Assembly (NCBI GenBank): GCA_021297855.1
Contig: JAJTHM010000019.1
Span: 1-32,066 of the forward strand
Direction: 5' to 3'
DNA: 32,066 bases
Source of the DNA: Sphingobacteriales bacterium
GTDB lineage: Bacteria; Bacteroidota; Bacteroidia; Chitinophagales; JADJOU01
The number at the start of each line of letters is the position of its first letter. Within the stretch, counting starts at the first letter, position 1. The notes beneath the pieces are model-generated. The model ran no database searches, had not been told where the DNA came from, and worked only from the letters and a program-made list of their open reading frames with translations. A program made the translations under genes and the position numbers. Shown piece after piece: positions 24,391 to 32,066 of this stretch.

Positions 24391-24431
24391 GTTGATATTA
24401 TGACTGAGAATCCCCCAGCCATAATATCAAC
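24391..24431. promoter_or_regulatory. Long hairpin just upstream of dnaX
   Basis: GTTGATATTATG (24391-24402) and CATAATATCAAC (24420-24431) are perfect 12-bp arms. A further CTG/CAG pairing across one wobble gives a ~16-bp stem with a 9-nt loop. It ends 11 bp after the stop of the lipoprotein gene and 12 bp before the dnaX ATG. No U-run follows on the minus strand, so it may be an operator, a 5'-UTR control or an mRNA-processing element. Confidence 0.5.
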
Positions 24432-24441
24432 TCTAAAGTCT

Positions 24442-25188
24442 TTACATCTTATATCTCTTGACCTCTTGAATATAATCACTATTTAGTCCAAAACTAGGAT
24501 TCTTTGGGGTAAATGTCCTAACAACCCCAACACACTTAGCATAAAATTGTGTACCTCCATCTGTAATAGTTGAACCAACAACTGAACCATTCAATTTTGT
24601 CTCAGCTTTTAATTTCATATTGACTTCAATCACGTCATTAAATTTTAGTCCATTTGACAATGTATAATTGGCATGTTGTTTAACTATTTTGAATGTATAT
24701 GAATTCACCGCTTCTATTCCTGAATTCGAAATTACGAATTGGCCTCCTGCCCATTCTTCATTTACCTTTTTAGTCTCATCCAAAATAATCAATTCAAATT
24801 TGGATGGTGTAGTATATGAGTAGGATATAAGCTTTCCTCCTTCGCGTCGAATTAATCCCAAAGTTTGACCAATGCTTGGCTGCAAACTATTTAATATAGT
24901 ATACTTTTTGCCGTCTACTGTGGTATCCTTCCCGGGAAAGCTACCGTATATTGTATCTGTCATTGACCCATTGACTGAAAAAGTATAATTTGAGTTTTTA
25001 AACATCGGATAAAATGTGCCGCAACCAGTAGGCTGCACATTCATAGCCGTATTTGGGCTATTAGGTGAATTGGTGGTTGGGAAAGGTCCAGAATTTACGG
25101 CACCCGATGAAGCTTCTTCTTTACTGCATGACCCCACTAAAAATGCGAATGTAATTAATACACTCAAGTTTAAAATTTGTTTTTTCAT
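24442..25188 (-). CDS. Surface-exposed lipoprotein, unrecognised
   Basis: A 248-aa lipoprotein. The signal MKKQILNLSVLITFAFLVGS ends in a lipobox with Cys followed by SKEE, which resembles the Bacteroidota lipoprotein export signal (acidic or K-E-E residues after the Cys) that sends lipoproteins to the cell surface. A Ser/Asn/Pro-rich linker follows, and the rest is a beta-rich domain of unknown family with two Cys near the ends. An upstream in-frame ATG at 25239 would bury the signal peptide, so 25188 is chosen. A TAGATTTG promoter lies 23 bp upstream. dnaX is next downstream. Confidence 0.8.
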   Translation of the reverse strand: MKKQILNLSVLITFAFLVGSCSKEEASSGAVNSGPFPTTNSPNSPNTAMNVQPTGCGTFYPMFKNSNYTFSVNGSMTDTIYGSFPGKDTTVDGKKYTILNSLQPSIGQTLGLIRREGGKLISYSYTTPSKFELIILDETKKVNEEWAGGQFVISNSGIEAVNSYTFKIVKQHANYTLSNGLKFNDVIEVNMKLKAETKLNGSVVGSTITDGGTQFYAKCVGVVRTFTPKNPSFGLNSDYIQEVKRYKM

Positions 25189-25211
25189 TTTACTATTTTT
25201 TTTGTTCGGCG

Positions 25212-25219
25212 CAAATCTA
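25212..25219 (-). promoter_or_regulatory. -7 element TAGATTTG of the lipoprotein gene
   Basis: An exact TAnnTTTG on the minus strand. The predicted start near 25205 leaves a leader of about 17 nt before the ATG at 25188. A TTG lies upstream, but only 17 nt from the element. Confidence 0.45.
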
Positions 25220-25239
25220 TAAAATTTGCCTCCTAACAA

Positions 25240-25553
25240 CTGAATAAATTAAATGGACTAACAGACTTACCCAGACTTCAAACTCACAAAAAAAATGAAA
25301 TCGCATTCATTTTAGATTGAAAAAAGTCGTGAGTAGAACAACAATATACTCAAGTTGAATATGCGAATCTTAAACAACCTTAATTTTTAACCCACTTATT
25401 ATTAAAGACTTAACTATCCCACAATACCAAAAAAAGTGAGTCCTAACAAAAGAATTTTGACATTAGAAAATGTATCAATTAGATTAACTAGTTATTCTAT
25501 GTACTTAGCTAGACTATTTGTTACAATTTCAATAGGAGATAGAAGAATCGTCC
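25240..25553. other. Intergenic region between divergent genes
   Basis: About 310 bp, strongly A/T-rich, with stops in all frames. It holds one hairpin, AAAATGAA/TTCATTTT at 25292-25313, followed by T8 on the minus strand, but no minus-strand gene lies upstream to be terminated. Apart from the promoters at its two edges I see nothing else. Confidence 0.4.
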
Positions 25554-25561
25554 TAAATTTG
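25554..25561 (+). promoter_or_regulatory. -7 element TAAATTTG of the DUF423 gene
   Basis: An exact TAnnTTTG ends 15 bases before the ATG at 25577. A TTTG at 25517-25520 is too far upstream (33-nt spacer) to be its -33 partner. Confidence 0.45.
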
Positions 25562-25576
25562 ACGAAAACTAATTGA

Positions 25577-25954
25577 ATGAGAAGAATTGGAATCATGGCA
25601 TGCACTCTTGGAGCCTTTGGGATATTATTTGGAGCATTTGGAGCCCATAGTATCAAAAGTAAAATAGATCCTAGTAGATATGCTGCGTATCGAGTTGGAA
25701 TTGAATACTTATTTTTTCATATAGCTCCACTGCTATATATAGCCACACATGCATACAGCAAGTATCTCGAAAGAATAGGATATTTGTTTGTGTTGGGCAT
25801 TGTGTGTTTCACTGGCTCCAATCTATTGATGACCACGGAAGCCATTCATCATATTAATTTTCATTTTCTCTGGCCAATAACCCCATTAGGAGGAATTTTA
25901 TTTATCCTAGGGTGGGGAATGCTTGCTAAGCATTTCATTAATAAAAAAGATTGA
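25577..25954 (+). CDS. DUF423 family inner-membrane protein
   Basis: A 125-aa protein with four hydrophobic helices. It starts with LGAFGILFGAFGAHSIKSKI, the DUF423 signature (GAFGAH), followed by YRVGIEYLFFHIAPLL and the terminal ITPLGGILFILGW block. E. coli YgdD belongs to this family; no activity is established. Its TGA overlaps the TTG start of the next gene (TTGA), so the two are probably translated together. Confidence 0.9.
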   Translation: MRRIGIMACTLGAFGILFGAFGAHSIKSKIDPSRYAAYRVGIEYLFFHIAPLLYIATHAYSKYLERIGYLFVLGIVCFTGSNLLMTTEAIHHINFHFLWPITPLGGILFILGWGMLAKHFINKKD

Positions 25955-27183
25955 GAAAACTTGGATTTTTATTATCAATGGTTATGTGCCAAGCTATTCA
26001 GGCGCAAAACTATCTATACGTTTTCGATAGTGCTACCAATACTCCTCTAACAGGAGTTTCTCTGGCAGTTTCTAGGTATTCTTCCATCAATTTTTCGGAT
26101 CTAGAAGGCAGAGTATGGCTTCCTCGGCAACTCAGCGCATATGATTCTATTCAGGTATCTTGTCTTGGATATGAACGAAAGATTTATTCTGCGTCTGCCT
26201 TACCAACCACAATCTTTTTATCCCCTCGAAATTATATATTGCAGGCAGCAGTTATTAGACCTATAGAGCCGAAAACATATATCCAAAATGCCTTTGATAG
26301 CTTTTATTCCAATCATTTGCCAAAGGCATTTAGTCAAAAAGTCTTTTATCGGGAAGAATTTATTGTCAATAATCAATATGCTCGTTTTCAAGAAATGGAT
26401 GTAGAGGTATATCAATTCCAAAAAAATAAGGATAGCAGAAAATACTATGTTTCAGGATCCTTTCCCAAGGTCCATAAATTTTATAAAAAGGATGATAGCT
26501 TTTTATTAAACGATATCAAAGCCTCCTTAGGAAAAATTGCTGGCAGTCAGTTTAAGTATAATTATCTGACGGGATATAGTTATATCAAGGGAGTAAATAT
26601 GCTCAATTTCATTTTCACTCAGCTATTGGAGAATAAAGACATAGAATATAAGTATCTTGGAATAGAGAACGTGAAAGGCTATCAAGCTATTCATATCCGA
26701 GGTCACTATTTCAAGAACAAGGTGAACTATAACAACATAGATATATATCTGGAGGAAAACACCCTCGCCGTTCTTTATATCACCGTGCAGGCGAATGATG
26801 AAAATCTAACCAAGCAATTTTTAGATTTTAAAACCCGCACAATTCTATGGTTATTAGGAATAAAAATTAATGTCAAAAAATATTATTCCAAAATTCAATT
26901 TACACAAACTAAGCATGGATTCTGGACGGTAGACGATTTTATGCTCATGTTTCCTGTCTCAATCGAAAAGAAGAAAAAATTAGATATGTATTTAAATATT
27001 GGATACAGAATGGACCCTTCACTAAACTTTAATTCCAAACCTCTCGGTTATTCCGTTTACCAAGAGAATCAACATCTATTTGATACAAAGAGCGAAAATT
27101 TAAGATTCTCCGATGAGCTCAAGTACAATATACCTATTCTTCCAAGCCAAATTGAACGATTAAATAGAATGAGAATTAAATAA
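25951..27183 (+). CDS. Secreted or outer-membrane-associated CarboxypepD_reg-like protein
   Basis: A 410-aa protein with a signal peptide (MRKLGFLLSMVMCQAIQAQ) starting at TTG 25951; the first ATG, 9 codons later, would remove the basic start of the signal. Residues ~20-100 form a CarboxypepD_reg-like beta domain (SATNTPLTGVSLAVS, SDLEGRVWLP, QVSCLGYERK), common at the N-terminus of TonB receptors and related Bacteroidota envelope proteins. No TonB plug or barrel follows; the remaining ~300 residues are beta-rich with many Tyr and Lys and no catalytic motif I recognise. It overlaps the DUF423 gene by 4 bp. Confidence 0.8.
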   Translation: MRKLGFLLSMVMCQAIQAQNYLYVFDSATNTPLTGVSLAVSRYSSINFSDLEGRVWLPRQLSAYDSIQVSCLGYERKIYSASALPTTIFLSPRNYILQAAVIRPIEPKTYIQNAFDSFYSNHLPKAFSQKVFYREEFIVNNQYARFQEMDVEVYQFQKNKDSRKYYVSGSFPKVHKFYKKDDSFLLNDIKASLGKIAGSQFKYNYLTGYSYIKGVNMLNFIFTQLLENKDIEYKYLGIENVKGYQAIHIRGHYFKNKVNYNNIDIYLEENTLAVLYITVQANDENLTKQFLDFKTRTILWLLGIKINVKKYYSKIQFTQTKHGFWTVDDFMLMFPVSIEKKKKLDMYLNIGYRMDPSLNFNSKPLGYSVYQENQHLFDTKSENLRFSDELKYNIPILPSQIERLNRMRIK

Positions 27184-27203
27184 TACCTTAGTTTATAGTT
27201 GGT

Positions 27204-29315
27204 CTATTTTAAAAAGTCCATCAAAATAGCACTTGCACTCTCTGCAATGATAGTCCCAGGTCCAAAAATAAATTTGACTCCATCTTTATACAAATTGTCA
27301 TAATCCTGTTGAGGGATAACCCCACCAGCTACTATGACGATATCTTGTCTTTCGTATTTATCAAGTTCCAATTTTAGTGTTTTGATTAAGGATTTATGAC
27401 CTCCTGCAAGAGAGGACACTCCTACTATATGTACATCGTTTTCAACAGCTTGCTTGGCTATTTCTTGGGGTGTTTGAAACATTGGACTTATATCGACATC
27501 AAATCCTAAATCGGCAAATGCAGTCGCAATGACCTTAGCACCTCTATCATGACCATCTTGACCCATTTTAGCAATCAGTATACGCGGACGTCGGCCATAT
27601 TTATCTGCGAATTGTTGACTGAGAATCGTCGCTTCTTTAAATAGTTTATTATCTTTCATTTCTTTTGAAAATACACCGGAGATTAAATTGGGCTTAGCAT
27701 TGTATCGACCATAAATTTTTTCTAAAGCGTCGGAAATCTCTCCTAGAGTAGCGCGCTCCTTGGCAGCTATAATAGCCATAGATAAAACATTCATTGAAGT
27801 GTCCGTAGCTGCTTCTGTTATCTTTTTCAGACAATCATGTACTTTGGTTTCATTCCTAGTTATCTTTATTTTTTCCAGTCTAGCTTTTTGCTTATTTAAG
27901 ACTTCCATATTATCAATGGACAACACTTCTATATTTGATTTTTCTGTCGTTTTATATTTATTTACCCCTACTATCGTATCTATACCTGCATCTATTTTAG
28001 CTTGGCGTTTGGCAGCTGATTCCTCAATCCGCATCTTAGGAATACCTTTCTCTATAGCCAAGGTCATTCCACCATTTTCAATGACCTCTTGCATGAGTAT
28101 CCTCGCTTTTTTTATCAACTCATTCGTCAAAAATTCCACATAAAATGAACCAGCCCATGGGTCGATAGCCTTACAAATATTGGTATTTTTTTGAATATGA
28201 ATTTGTGTATTGCGAGCTATGGCTGCTGAAAAATCCGTAGGTAAAGCAATCGCTTCATCGAGCGCATTGGTATGCAGTGACTGCGTGCCTCCAAAGGCTG
28301 CAGACATAGCTTCGATAGTAGTTCTAGCTACATTATTGTATGGATCTTGTTCTGTCAAACTCCAACCACTCGTCTGGCAGTGTGCTCTCAATGCAAGCGA
28401 TTTCGAGTTTTTTGGATTAAATTTTTGGACAATTTCAGCCCATAGAACTCTCCCTGCTCGCATCTTGGCTATTTCCATAAAGTGATTCATACCAATGCCC
28501 CAGAAAAAAGAAAGCCGTGGGGCGAAATCATCGATGGCCAATCCACTATCCACGCCAAGTTTTAAATATTCTAGACCATCTGCTAAGGTATACGCCAATT
28601 CGATATCTGCACTAGCTCCAGCTTCTTGGATATGGTAACCTGAGATGGAAATCGAATTAAATTTTGGCATGTACTTGGAAGTATATTGAAATATATCCGC
28701 TATCAATCGCATAGAAGATTTAGGTGGATAGATATAGGTATTCCGCACCATAAACTCCTTGAGAATATCATTTTGAATAGTGCCAGAAAGCTTGTCTGGA
28801 CTCACACCTTGCTCCTCGGCCGCTACTATATAAAATGCCATGATGGGAATCACTGCTCCATTCATAGTCATAGAAACCGACATTTCATCGAGAGGTATTT
28901 GGTCGAATAAAATTTTCATATCCTCCACGGAGTCTATAGCTACACCAGCCATACCCACATCACCGATCACGCGCGGGTGGTCGCTATCATAGCCTCTATG
29001 TGTGGCCAAATCAAATGCCACAGATAAACCTTTCTGACCAGCAGCAAGATTTTTTCTATAAAATTCATTTGATTTCTCCGCTGTAGAAAATCCTGCATAT
29101 TGACGAATCGTCCATGGTTTATTGATATACATCGAGGCATAAGGCCCTCTCAAAAACGGAGGCTGACCACAGCTATAGCCTAGATGGTCTATATCGTTTG
29201 TATCCTCAGAAGTATAGGTAGACTTAACTTCTATTCCTTCGACAAATTTATAAACGGATTTTTCAGAGGCTTCTATTCCTCGATATAATTCTTCAAATGA
29301 ATATTTATACGACAT
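27204..29315 (-). CDS. Methylmalonyl-CoA mutase, catalytic (large) subunit
   Basis: A 703-aa adenosylcobalamin enzyme that interconverts succinyl-CoA and (R)-methylmalonyl-CoA, used in propionate metabolism. The TIM-barrel part has [41 protein letters not shown] and the [17 protein letters not shown] block. The C-terminal B12 domain has the base-off motif [11 protein letters not shown], with the cobalt-ligating H589, and VIVAGGVIP near the end. The large subunit is usually paired with a small one, which is not adjacent here. It starts 2 bp after the secreted hydrolase gene and converges with the CarboxypepD_reg-like gene. Confidence 0.96.
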   Translation of the reverse strand: MSYKYSFEELYRGIEASEKSVYKFVEGIEVKSTYTSEDTNDIDHLGYSCGQPPFLRGPYASMYINKPWTIRQYAGFSTAEKSNEFYRKNLAAGQKGLSVAFDLATHRGYDSDHPRVIGDVGMAGVAIDSVEDMKILFDQIPLDEMSVSMTMNGAVIPIMAFYIVAAEEQGVSPDKLSGTIQNDILKEFMVRNTYIYPPKSSMRLIADIFQYTSKYMPKFNSISISGYHIQEAGASADIELAYTLADGLEYLKLGVDSGLAIDDFAPRLSFFWGIGMNHFMEIAKMRAGRVLWAEIVQKFNPKNSKSLALRAHCQTSGWSLTEQDPYNNVARTTIEAMSAAFGGTQSLHTNALDEAIALPTDFSAAIARNTQIHIQKNTNICKAIDPWAGSFYVEFLTNELIKKARILMQEVIENGGMTLAIEKGIPKMRIEESAAKRQAKIDAGIDTIVGVNKYKTTEKSNIEVLSIDNMEVLNKQKARLEKIKITRNETKVHDCLKKITEAATDTSMNVLSMAIIAAKERATLGEISDALEKIYGRYNAKPNLISGVFSKEMKDNKLFKEATILSQQFADKYGRRPRILIAKMGQDGHDRGAKVIATAFADLGFDVDISPMFQTPQEIAKQAVENDVHIVGVSSLAGGHKSLIKTLKLELDKYERQDIVIVAGGVIPQQDYDNLYKDGVKFIFGPGTIIAESASAILMDFLK

Positions 29316-29317
29316 AT

Positions 29318-30493
29318 TTATTCCAATACTATTTTTTGAACTGATTCTTTATATTTAATGAGATAAATACCTCTTGCTATATTACCAACATCAATGGTTT
29401 TAGAATTTTCATTTTTCAATTCAACTTTCTTTCCAAGTAAATTATACAGTTCAATAGCGTCCGCATTCACACCTTCAGAAAGAGTTAAAATACTTCGCAC
29501 AGGATTTTCAAAATAAATTTTCGGTGTTTGTAAATCCGCTAAAGAACTTGTTCCTTGATCGCACTTCATTACCTTATAGAGAAATTTTCTCAGATTTTCA
29601 GAAGTCAAATTGAGATTAGTAAGAGCTGTAAGAAAGTCAGCTGAAGCGAAAGCTGGATGGTCCGATGATTTAAATGAATCTAAAACATAATAATTTCCCA
29701 TAGATTTCATTCGCTGAGCTACGTTATAGCTGCCATGTATAAAGGTCTTGGACTGGCCATTTAAAGGATAGCCTGAGCGAAAGGGTACTGTAGCGTCTCC
29801 ATTGGCATGATTTAAGTATACTGGGAGATCAATACTAGAAATATGATTGGTATCCAGTATCCCTCCAGCAAAATTAAACAATCCTTTTACGCGTGAAGTT
29901 GGAGCTAAACTATTGGTCGTTCCATCCCAGCCGCCAAGATTATTTATAGAAATTTTGACCGAATCTTTAAAATCATCATACTGAGAATACCCTAAGGTCA
30001 GTGCAGTGATTCCGCCCGCAGATGTGCCACCTATAAACATCATGCTACTATCAATGCCAAAATCTGAGGATTTACTTTTCAAAAATCGAATGGCAGCCTT
30101 CGCATCTTGGACAGCGCGTATCACGGCGCCATTCTCTCCATTTGCGGTTAAATTAGCTTGATTATCTAGTCTATAATCAATACTCGCGCATACAAACCCT
30201 CGCTGAGCTAATTGAGAGGCAAAAAAGACTAATTCAGGCGAAGAGCGAACACCAGAAACAAAGCCTCCTCCAAAACAAAAAACCACGCAGGGACGATTTT
30301 TAACAGTATCCCCGACAGGACTATAAAGGTCTAAACTCAACTTCTTGTTTGCGCCCGAATAGTCTGTATTCTCCCCATATTGATGTATTGAGGTGCTGGT
30401 ATTCGGAAAAATCGGAGTAGTGTATCGATTGCCACATTGAGCAGCGAGTAGTGAACTAAATGCCATGAGAAGTGAAATGAGAAAAACTCGCAT
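29318..30493 (-). CDS. Secreted alpha/beta hydrolase with T9SS type A sorting domain
   Basis: A 391-aa exported esterase-like protein. It has a signal peptide ([19 protein letters not shown]), then an alpha/beta hydrolase fold with oxyanion loop FGGGF (about 74-78), nucleophile S158 in GGTSAGG and a C-terminal HP motif in SSDHPAF. Residues ~315-391 are a type A T9SS sorting domain: [42 protein letters not shown]. Substrate unknown; the fold is that of carboxylesterases and lipases. ATG 30493 is preferred, because the TTG 21 bases upstream lies in the TATATTTG promoter. Confidence 0.88.
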   Translation of the reverse strand: MRVFLISLLMAFSSLLAAQCGNRYTTPIFPNTSTSIHQYGENTDYSGANKKLSLDLYSPVGDTVKNRPCVVFCFGGGFVSGVRSSPELVFFASQLAQRGFVCASIDYRLDNQANLTANGENGAVIRAVQDAKAAIRFLKSKSSDFGIDSSMMFIGGTSAGGITALTLGYSQYDDFKDSVKISINNLGGWDGTTNSLAPTSRVKGLFNFAGGILDTNHISSIDLPVYLNHANGDATVPFRSGYPLNGQSKTFIHGSYNVAQRMKSMGNYYVLDSFKSSDHPAFASADFLTALTNLNLTSENLRKFLYKVMKCDQGTSSLADLQTPKIYFENPVRSILTLSEGVNADAIELYNLLGKKVELKNENSKTIDVGNIARGIYLIKYKESVQKIVLE

Positions 30494-30511
30494 AGAATAT
30501 GATTGTAGAGA

Positions 30512-30519
30512 CAAATATA
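30512..30519 (-). promoter_or_regulatory. -7 element TATATTTG of the hydrolase-mutase operon
   Basis: An exact TAnnTTTG on the minus strand ends 18 bases before the ATG at 30493, giving a leader of about 12 nt. The apparent TTG start at 30514 lies within the element. Confidence 0.5.
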
Positions 30520-30585
30520 GTTTAAATTAATTTCTAGTATTTACTAAAATTAGCTTAAATTCGTCCTACTTAAACAATAAATTTT

Positions 30586-30951
30586 ATGAAAAGAAAAGGG
30601 TTAGTTAGTGATATAAAGACTAAAATTATCGAAAAAATGACGCAGTGTGGACTAACACAAACTATCTTAGCACAAAAAATAGACACCAGCCAGCAAGCAT
30701 TCAATAAACTGCTCAATCAAAGTGATGACATATCAATAACAAAAATGGAAAAAATAGCCGAAGCATTCGACATCAAATTCAATGAATTGCTGCCATTGAA
30801 CATTAATCAAAACAATAGTGACAGCTCTAAGGAAAATGTTCAGACCATAAATATTAATGAAAAAGAAATTCTGAATCAAATCCTTGAGAGTCAAAAACAA
30901 CTCATGGGGCTGATCAAGCAAGTCATAGAGCGCGATAGCGTTGGGAAGTAA
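30586..30951 (+). CDS. XRE-family helix-turn-helix regulator
   Basis: A 121-aa cytosolic DNA-binding protein. Residues ~22-66 form a Cro/CI-type HTH domain (LTQTILAQKIDTSQQAFNKL, then ISITKMEKIAEAFDIKFNEL). An Asn-rich linker leads to a short C-terminal coiled coil (EKEILNQILESQKQLMGLIK), probably for dimer contact. A TAAATTCG (30556-30563), one mismatch from the -7 consensus, lies upstream. Inverted repeats just downstream may be its binding site or an mRNA end. Target genes are unknown. Confidence 0.88.
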   Translation: MKRKGLVSDIKTKIIEKMTQCGLTQTILAQKIDTSQQAFNKLLNQSDDISITKMEKIAEAFDIKFNELLPLNINQNNSDSSKENVQTININEKEILNQILESQKQLMGLIKQVIERDSVGK

Positions 30952-30955
30952 AAAA

Positions 30956-30983
30956 TACAACTAAAAGTTGTAGTGATTACAAC
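30956..30983. repeat. Overlapping inverted repeats built on GTTGTA/TACAAC
   Basis: TACAACT-AAA-AGTTGTA (30956-30972) overlaps GTTGTA-GTGAT-TACAAC (30967-30983), so the middle arm can pair with either flank. There is no U-run. The site lies between the XRE regulator and the next gene, so it could be an operator or a two-state RNA switch. Confidence 0.5.
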
Positions 30984-30990
30984 CTCCAAA

Positions 30991-31022
30991 TTTGTCTATC
31001 TCAGAACTTTGTTTTTATTTTG
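30991..31022 (+). promoter_or_regulatory. Promoter candidate for the 31047 gene
   Basis: TTTG at 30991-30994 and TATTTTG at 31016-31022 are separated by 21 nt, close to the Bacteroidota -33/-7 pattern but one T short in the -7 part. The predicted start near 31029 precedes the ATG by about 18 nt. Confidence 0.4.
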
Positions 31023-31046
31023 CTCTAAATTTTAAATGTATAAATT

Positions 31047-31502
31047 ATGAGAAAAATAAAAGTAACATACCTCTTGCTTGCATTAATGGTTACAATTAAG
31101 AGTTACGCCCAATGGAATCCGTTAGGGCCTAAAACAACTAATGCGGATTTAAATATTGGCGGCATGCAATTTGGAAGATTTCATATCAAGCACAATCAAT
31201 TGCCTTTGATGGCTGCAGAAATAGGAGGAGCTAGTAATGGTCACCAAAACGTTTTAAGTTTGAGTAAAGAAGTTGGTAATAGTCTTAGTTTATGGCCAAA
31301 TCCTCCTAGTTCAACTATTACCTCTATTCCAACTTGGGGTTTTGCAATTGATAACCAAGATAATGGATTGCGGTTTACATATACTGACTTAATCAATCAA
31401 CCTTCTACTATATGGTCATGGAATGGTTCATCAATGACTCCAACTCCTATTCTTACATGGCCTAATGTAAGAGAAGTTTTTAGCATAATACCGACAAGGT
31501 AG
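31047..31502 (+). pseudogene. Secreted surface-type protein, N-terminal part (broken)
   Basis: 151 codons with a signal peptide (MRKIKVTYLLLALMVTIKSYAQ) and a Gly/Asn/Pro-rich beta region. It then hits TAG. In the frame one base back, the codons across the stop read DKVESFSNMFVSRWLGNGG and join smoothly to the next segment, so one base appears to be lost near 31485-31495. The product would be an N-terminal fragment of a larger surface or tail-fibre-like protein of a type common in Bacteroidota. Confidence 0.65.
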
Positions 31503-31516
31503 AATCCTTCTCAAAC

Positions 31517-31951
31517 ATGTTTGTTTCAAGATGGCTGGGGAATGGAGGAAATCTCACAATTGAAGGAGAATTTCGGGTAAGGGATGTTAATGGAAACAAC
31601 CAATTTCTGATTGATAATACTGGCTTTGTAAGAGCTAGAGAAATAAAGGTAGATATGCAACTTATTCCCGATTATGTTTTCAAATCTGGTTATAAACTTA
31701 TGTCTCTCGGAGAGCTAGAAAAATACATTATAACCATTGTTGTCCGAGATAAATTTGATGTATATATGCCTGAAATTGATAATCGATACTGGATATTCAT
31801 TTCAGCTGAGAATGGCAAAATGCTATCTAAAATTACTCAAAAATGTAATGGAACAGCGGAAACAATCTACAGTGGTACTCAATCAATTGTTACAAGCCAA
31901 CTACCAAATACGAGTCCCCCCTACACACTTATTAATAAGTGCATAATTTAG
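31517..31951 (+). pseudogene. Surface-type protein, C-terminal part (frameshifted)
   Basis: This frame carries GNGGNLTIEGEFRVRDVNG, then VRAREIKVDMQLIPDYVFKS and GYKLMSLGELEKYI, the conserved pre-C-terminal block of many secreted Bacteroidota proteins. The expected continuation (INENGHLPxIPS..., then a coiled coil) is absent. After ~31730 the usual residues appear piecemeal in two frames (ENGKMLSKITQK here, KNVMEQRKQSTVV in the next), so at least one more indel is present. The ATG at 31517 is internal to the ancestral gene. Confidence 0.65.
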
Positions 31952-31974
31952 TGATACAATTGGGTTGAAATTAT

Positions 31975-31982
31975 TATCTTTG
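31975..31982 (+). promoter_or_regulatory. -7 element TATCTTTG of the right-edge gene
   Basis: TATCTTTG-CCTC-ATG: an exact -7 element four bases before the ATG at 31987, implying a leaderless mRNA. Confidence 0.5.
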
Positions 31983-31986
31983 CCTC

Positions 31987-32066
31987 ATGAATAAAATTAG
32001 AGGTACAAAAGATAGTCAGGAGACTAAGCGAAAGCTAGTAGTTTCTTATCTCAAGAAGAAGAAAGG
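31987..32066 (+). CDS. Start of an unknown gene, cut by the window edge
   Basis: Twenty-six codons are visible from ATG 31987, beginning MNKIRGTKDSQETKRKLVVS and continuing lysine-rich, with no stop before the edge. It is a basic, soluble-looking N-terminus. The family cannot be told from this. The perfect promoter element directly before the ATG supports a real gene. Confidence 0.5.
   Translation, partial: MNKIRGTKDSQETKRKLVVSYLKKKK

Noticed and set aside
25292-25313. Hairpin followed by T8 on the minus strand as a terminator
   Set aside because: No minus-strand gene ends before it; the nearest genes diverge from this interval.
27760-28143. A 127-codon open frame antisense to methylmalonyl-CoA mutase
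   Set aside because: It is a mirror of the conserved mutase sequence with no start signal or promoter element and no recognisable domain.
31737-31946. A separate 69-codon gene overlapping the end of the broken surface protein
   Set aside because: It is the displaced frame of the same decayed gene, sharing fragments of the ancestral C-terminus.
1-32066. CRISPR arrays, tRNA genes, insertion sequences and complete prophages
   Set aside because: No regularly spaced repeats, no tRNA-like TTCGANTC arms in the gaps, and no transposase or integrase frame were found on either strand.

Overview
The window is chromosomal DNA from a member of the Bacteroidota. Four things point there: the 5' end of a Bacteroidota-type 16S rRNA gene, many copies of the Bacteroidota -7 promoter element TAnnTTTG just upstream of genes, PorP/SprF proteins with type IX secretion (T9SS) sorting domains, and the absence of convincing Shine-Dalgarno sites. 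The genus cannot be read from the sequence. The presence of BshA (bacillithiol), Ugd/Uxs and a possible sigma-54 promoter fits environmental Bacteroidota.

Layout. 1-62 is the start of an rRNA operon running leftwards off the window, with a ~300 nt leader, a boxA-like motif and a TATCTTTG promoter. Polyphosphate kinase (ppk, +) follows and converges on thioredoxin (trxA, -), sharing a terminator that overlaps the ppk stop. 3099-8498 (-) is a tight four-gene T9SS operon: two pairs, each a secreted protein with a type B C-terminal sorting domain followed by a PorP/SprF partner. dnaK (+) starts divergently from this operon behind a sigma-54-like -24/-12 element. A strong bidirectional terminator separates dnaK from a three-gene operon (DUF1304 membrane protein, small membrane protein, threonine aldolase).

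12573-13616 (-) is accessory: a 36-codon acetyltransferase remnant, an AbiEii-type nucleotidyltransferase toxin and its overlapping small partner. 13640-20109 (-) carries dprA, a large FAD/Fe-S dehydrogenase, UDP-glucose dehydrogenase and UDP-glucuronate decarboxylase; the last two make UDP-glucuronate and UDP-xylose for surface glycans. Divergent from dprA are bshA and galE (+). A repeat- and hairpin-rich gap of ~370 bp follows.

22732-24379 (-) is dnaX, split by a run of 12 A. The encoded frame stops one codon after the run (gamma-like product), while the frame reached by losing one A or gaining two continues for 173 codons (tau-like product). A surface lipoprotein gene lies upstream of dnaX. 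25577-27183 (+) holds a DUF423 membrane protein and a CarboxypepD_reg-like secreted protein with overlapping stop and start. A T9SS-targeted alpha/beta hydrolase and methylmalonyl-CoA mutase (-) form the next operon. The right end has an XRE-type regulator, a decayed surface-protein gene broken by frameshifts, and the first codons of a gene that leaves the window.

The strongest observations are the dnaX A12 slippage site, the paired type B/PorP operon, the AbiEii module with its small partner, the sigma-54-like site at dnaK, and the -7 elements that overlap apparent TTG starts and imply leaderless or near-leaderless transcripts.
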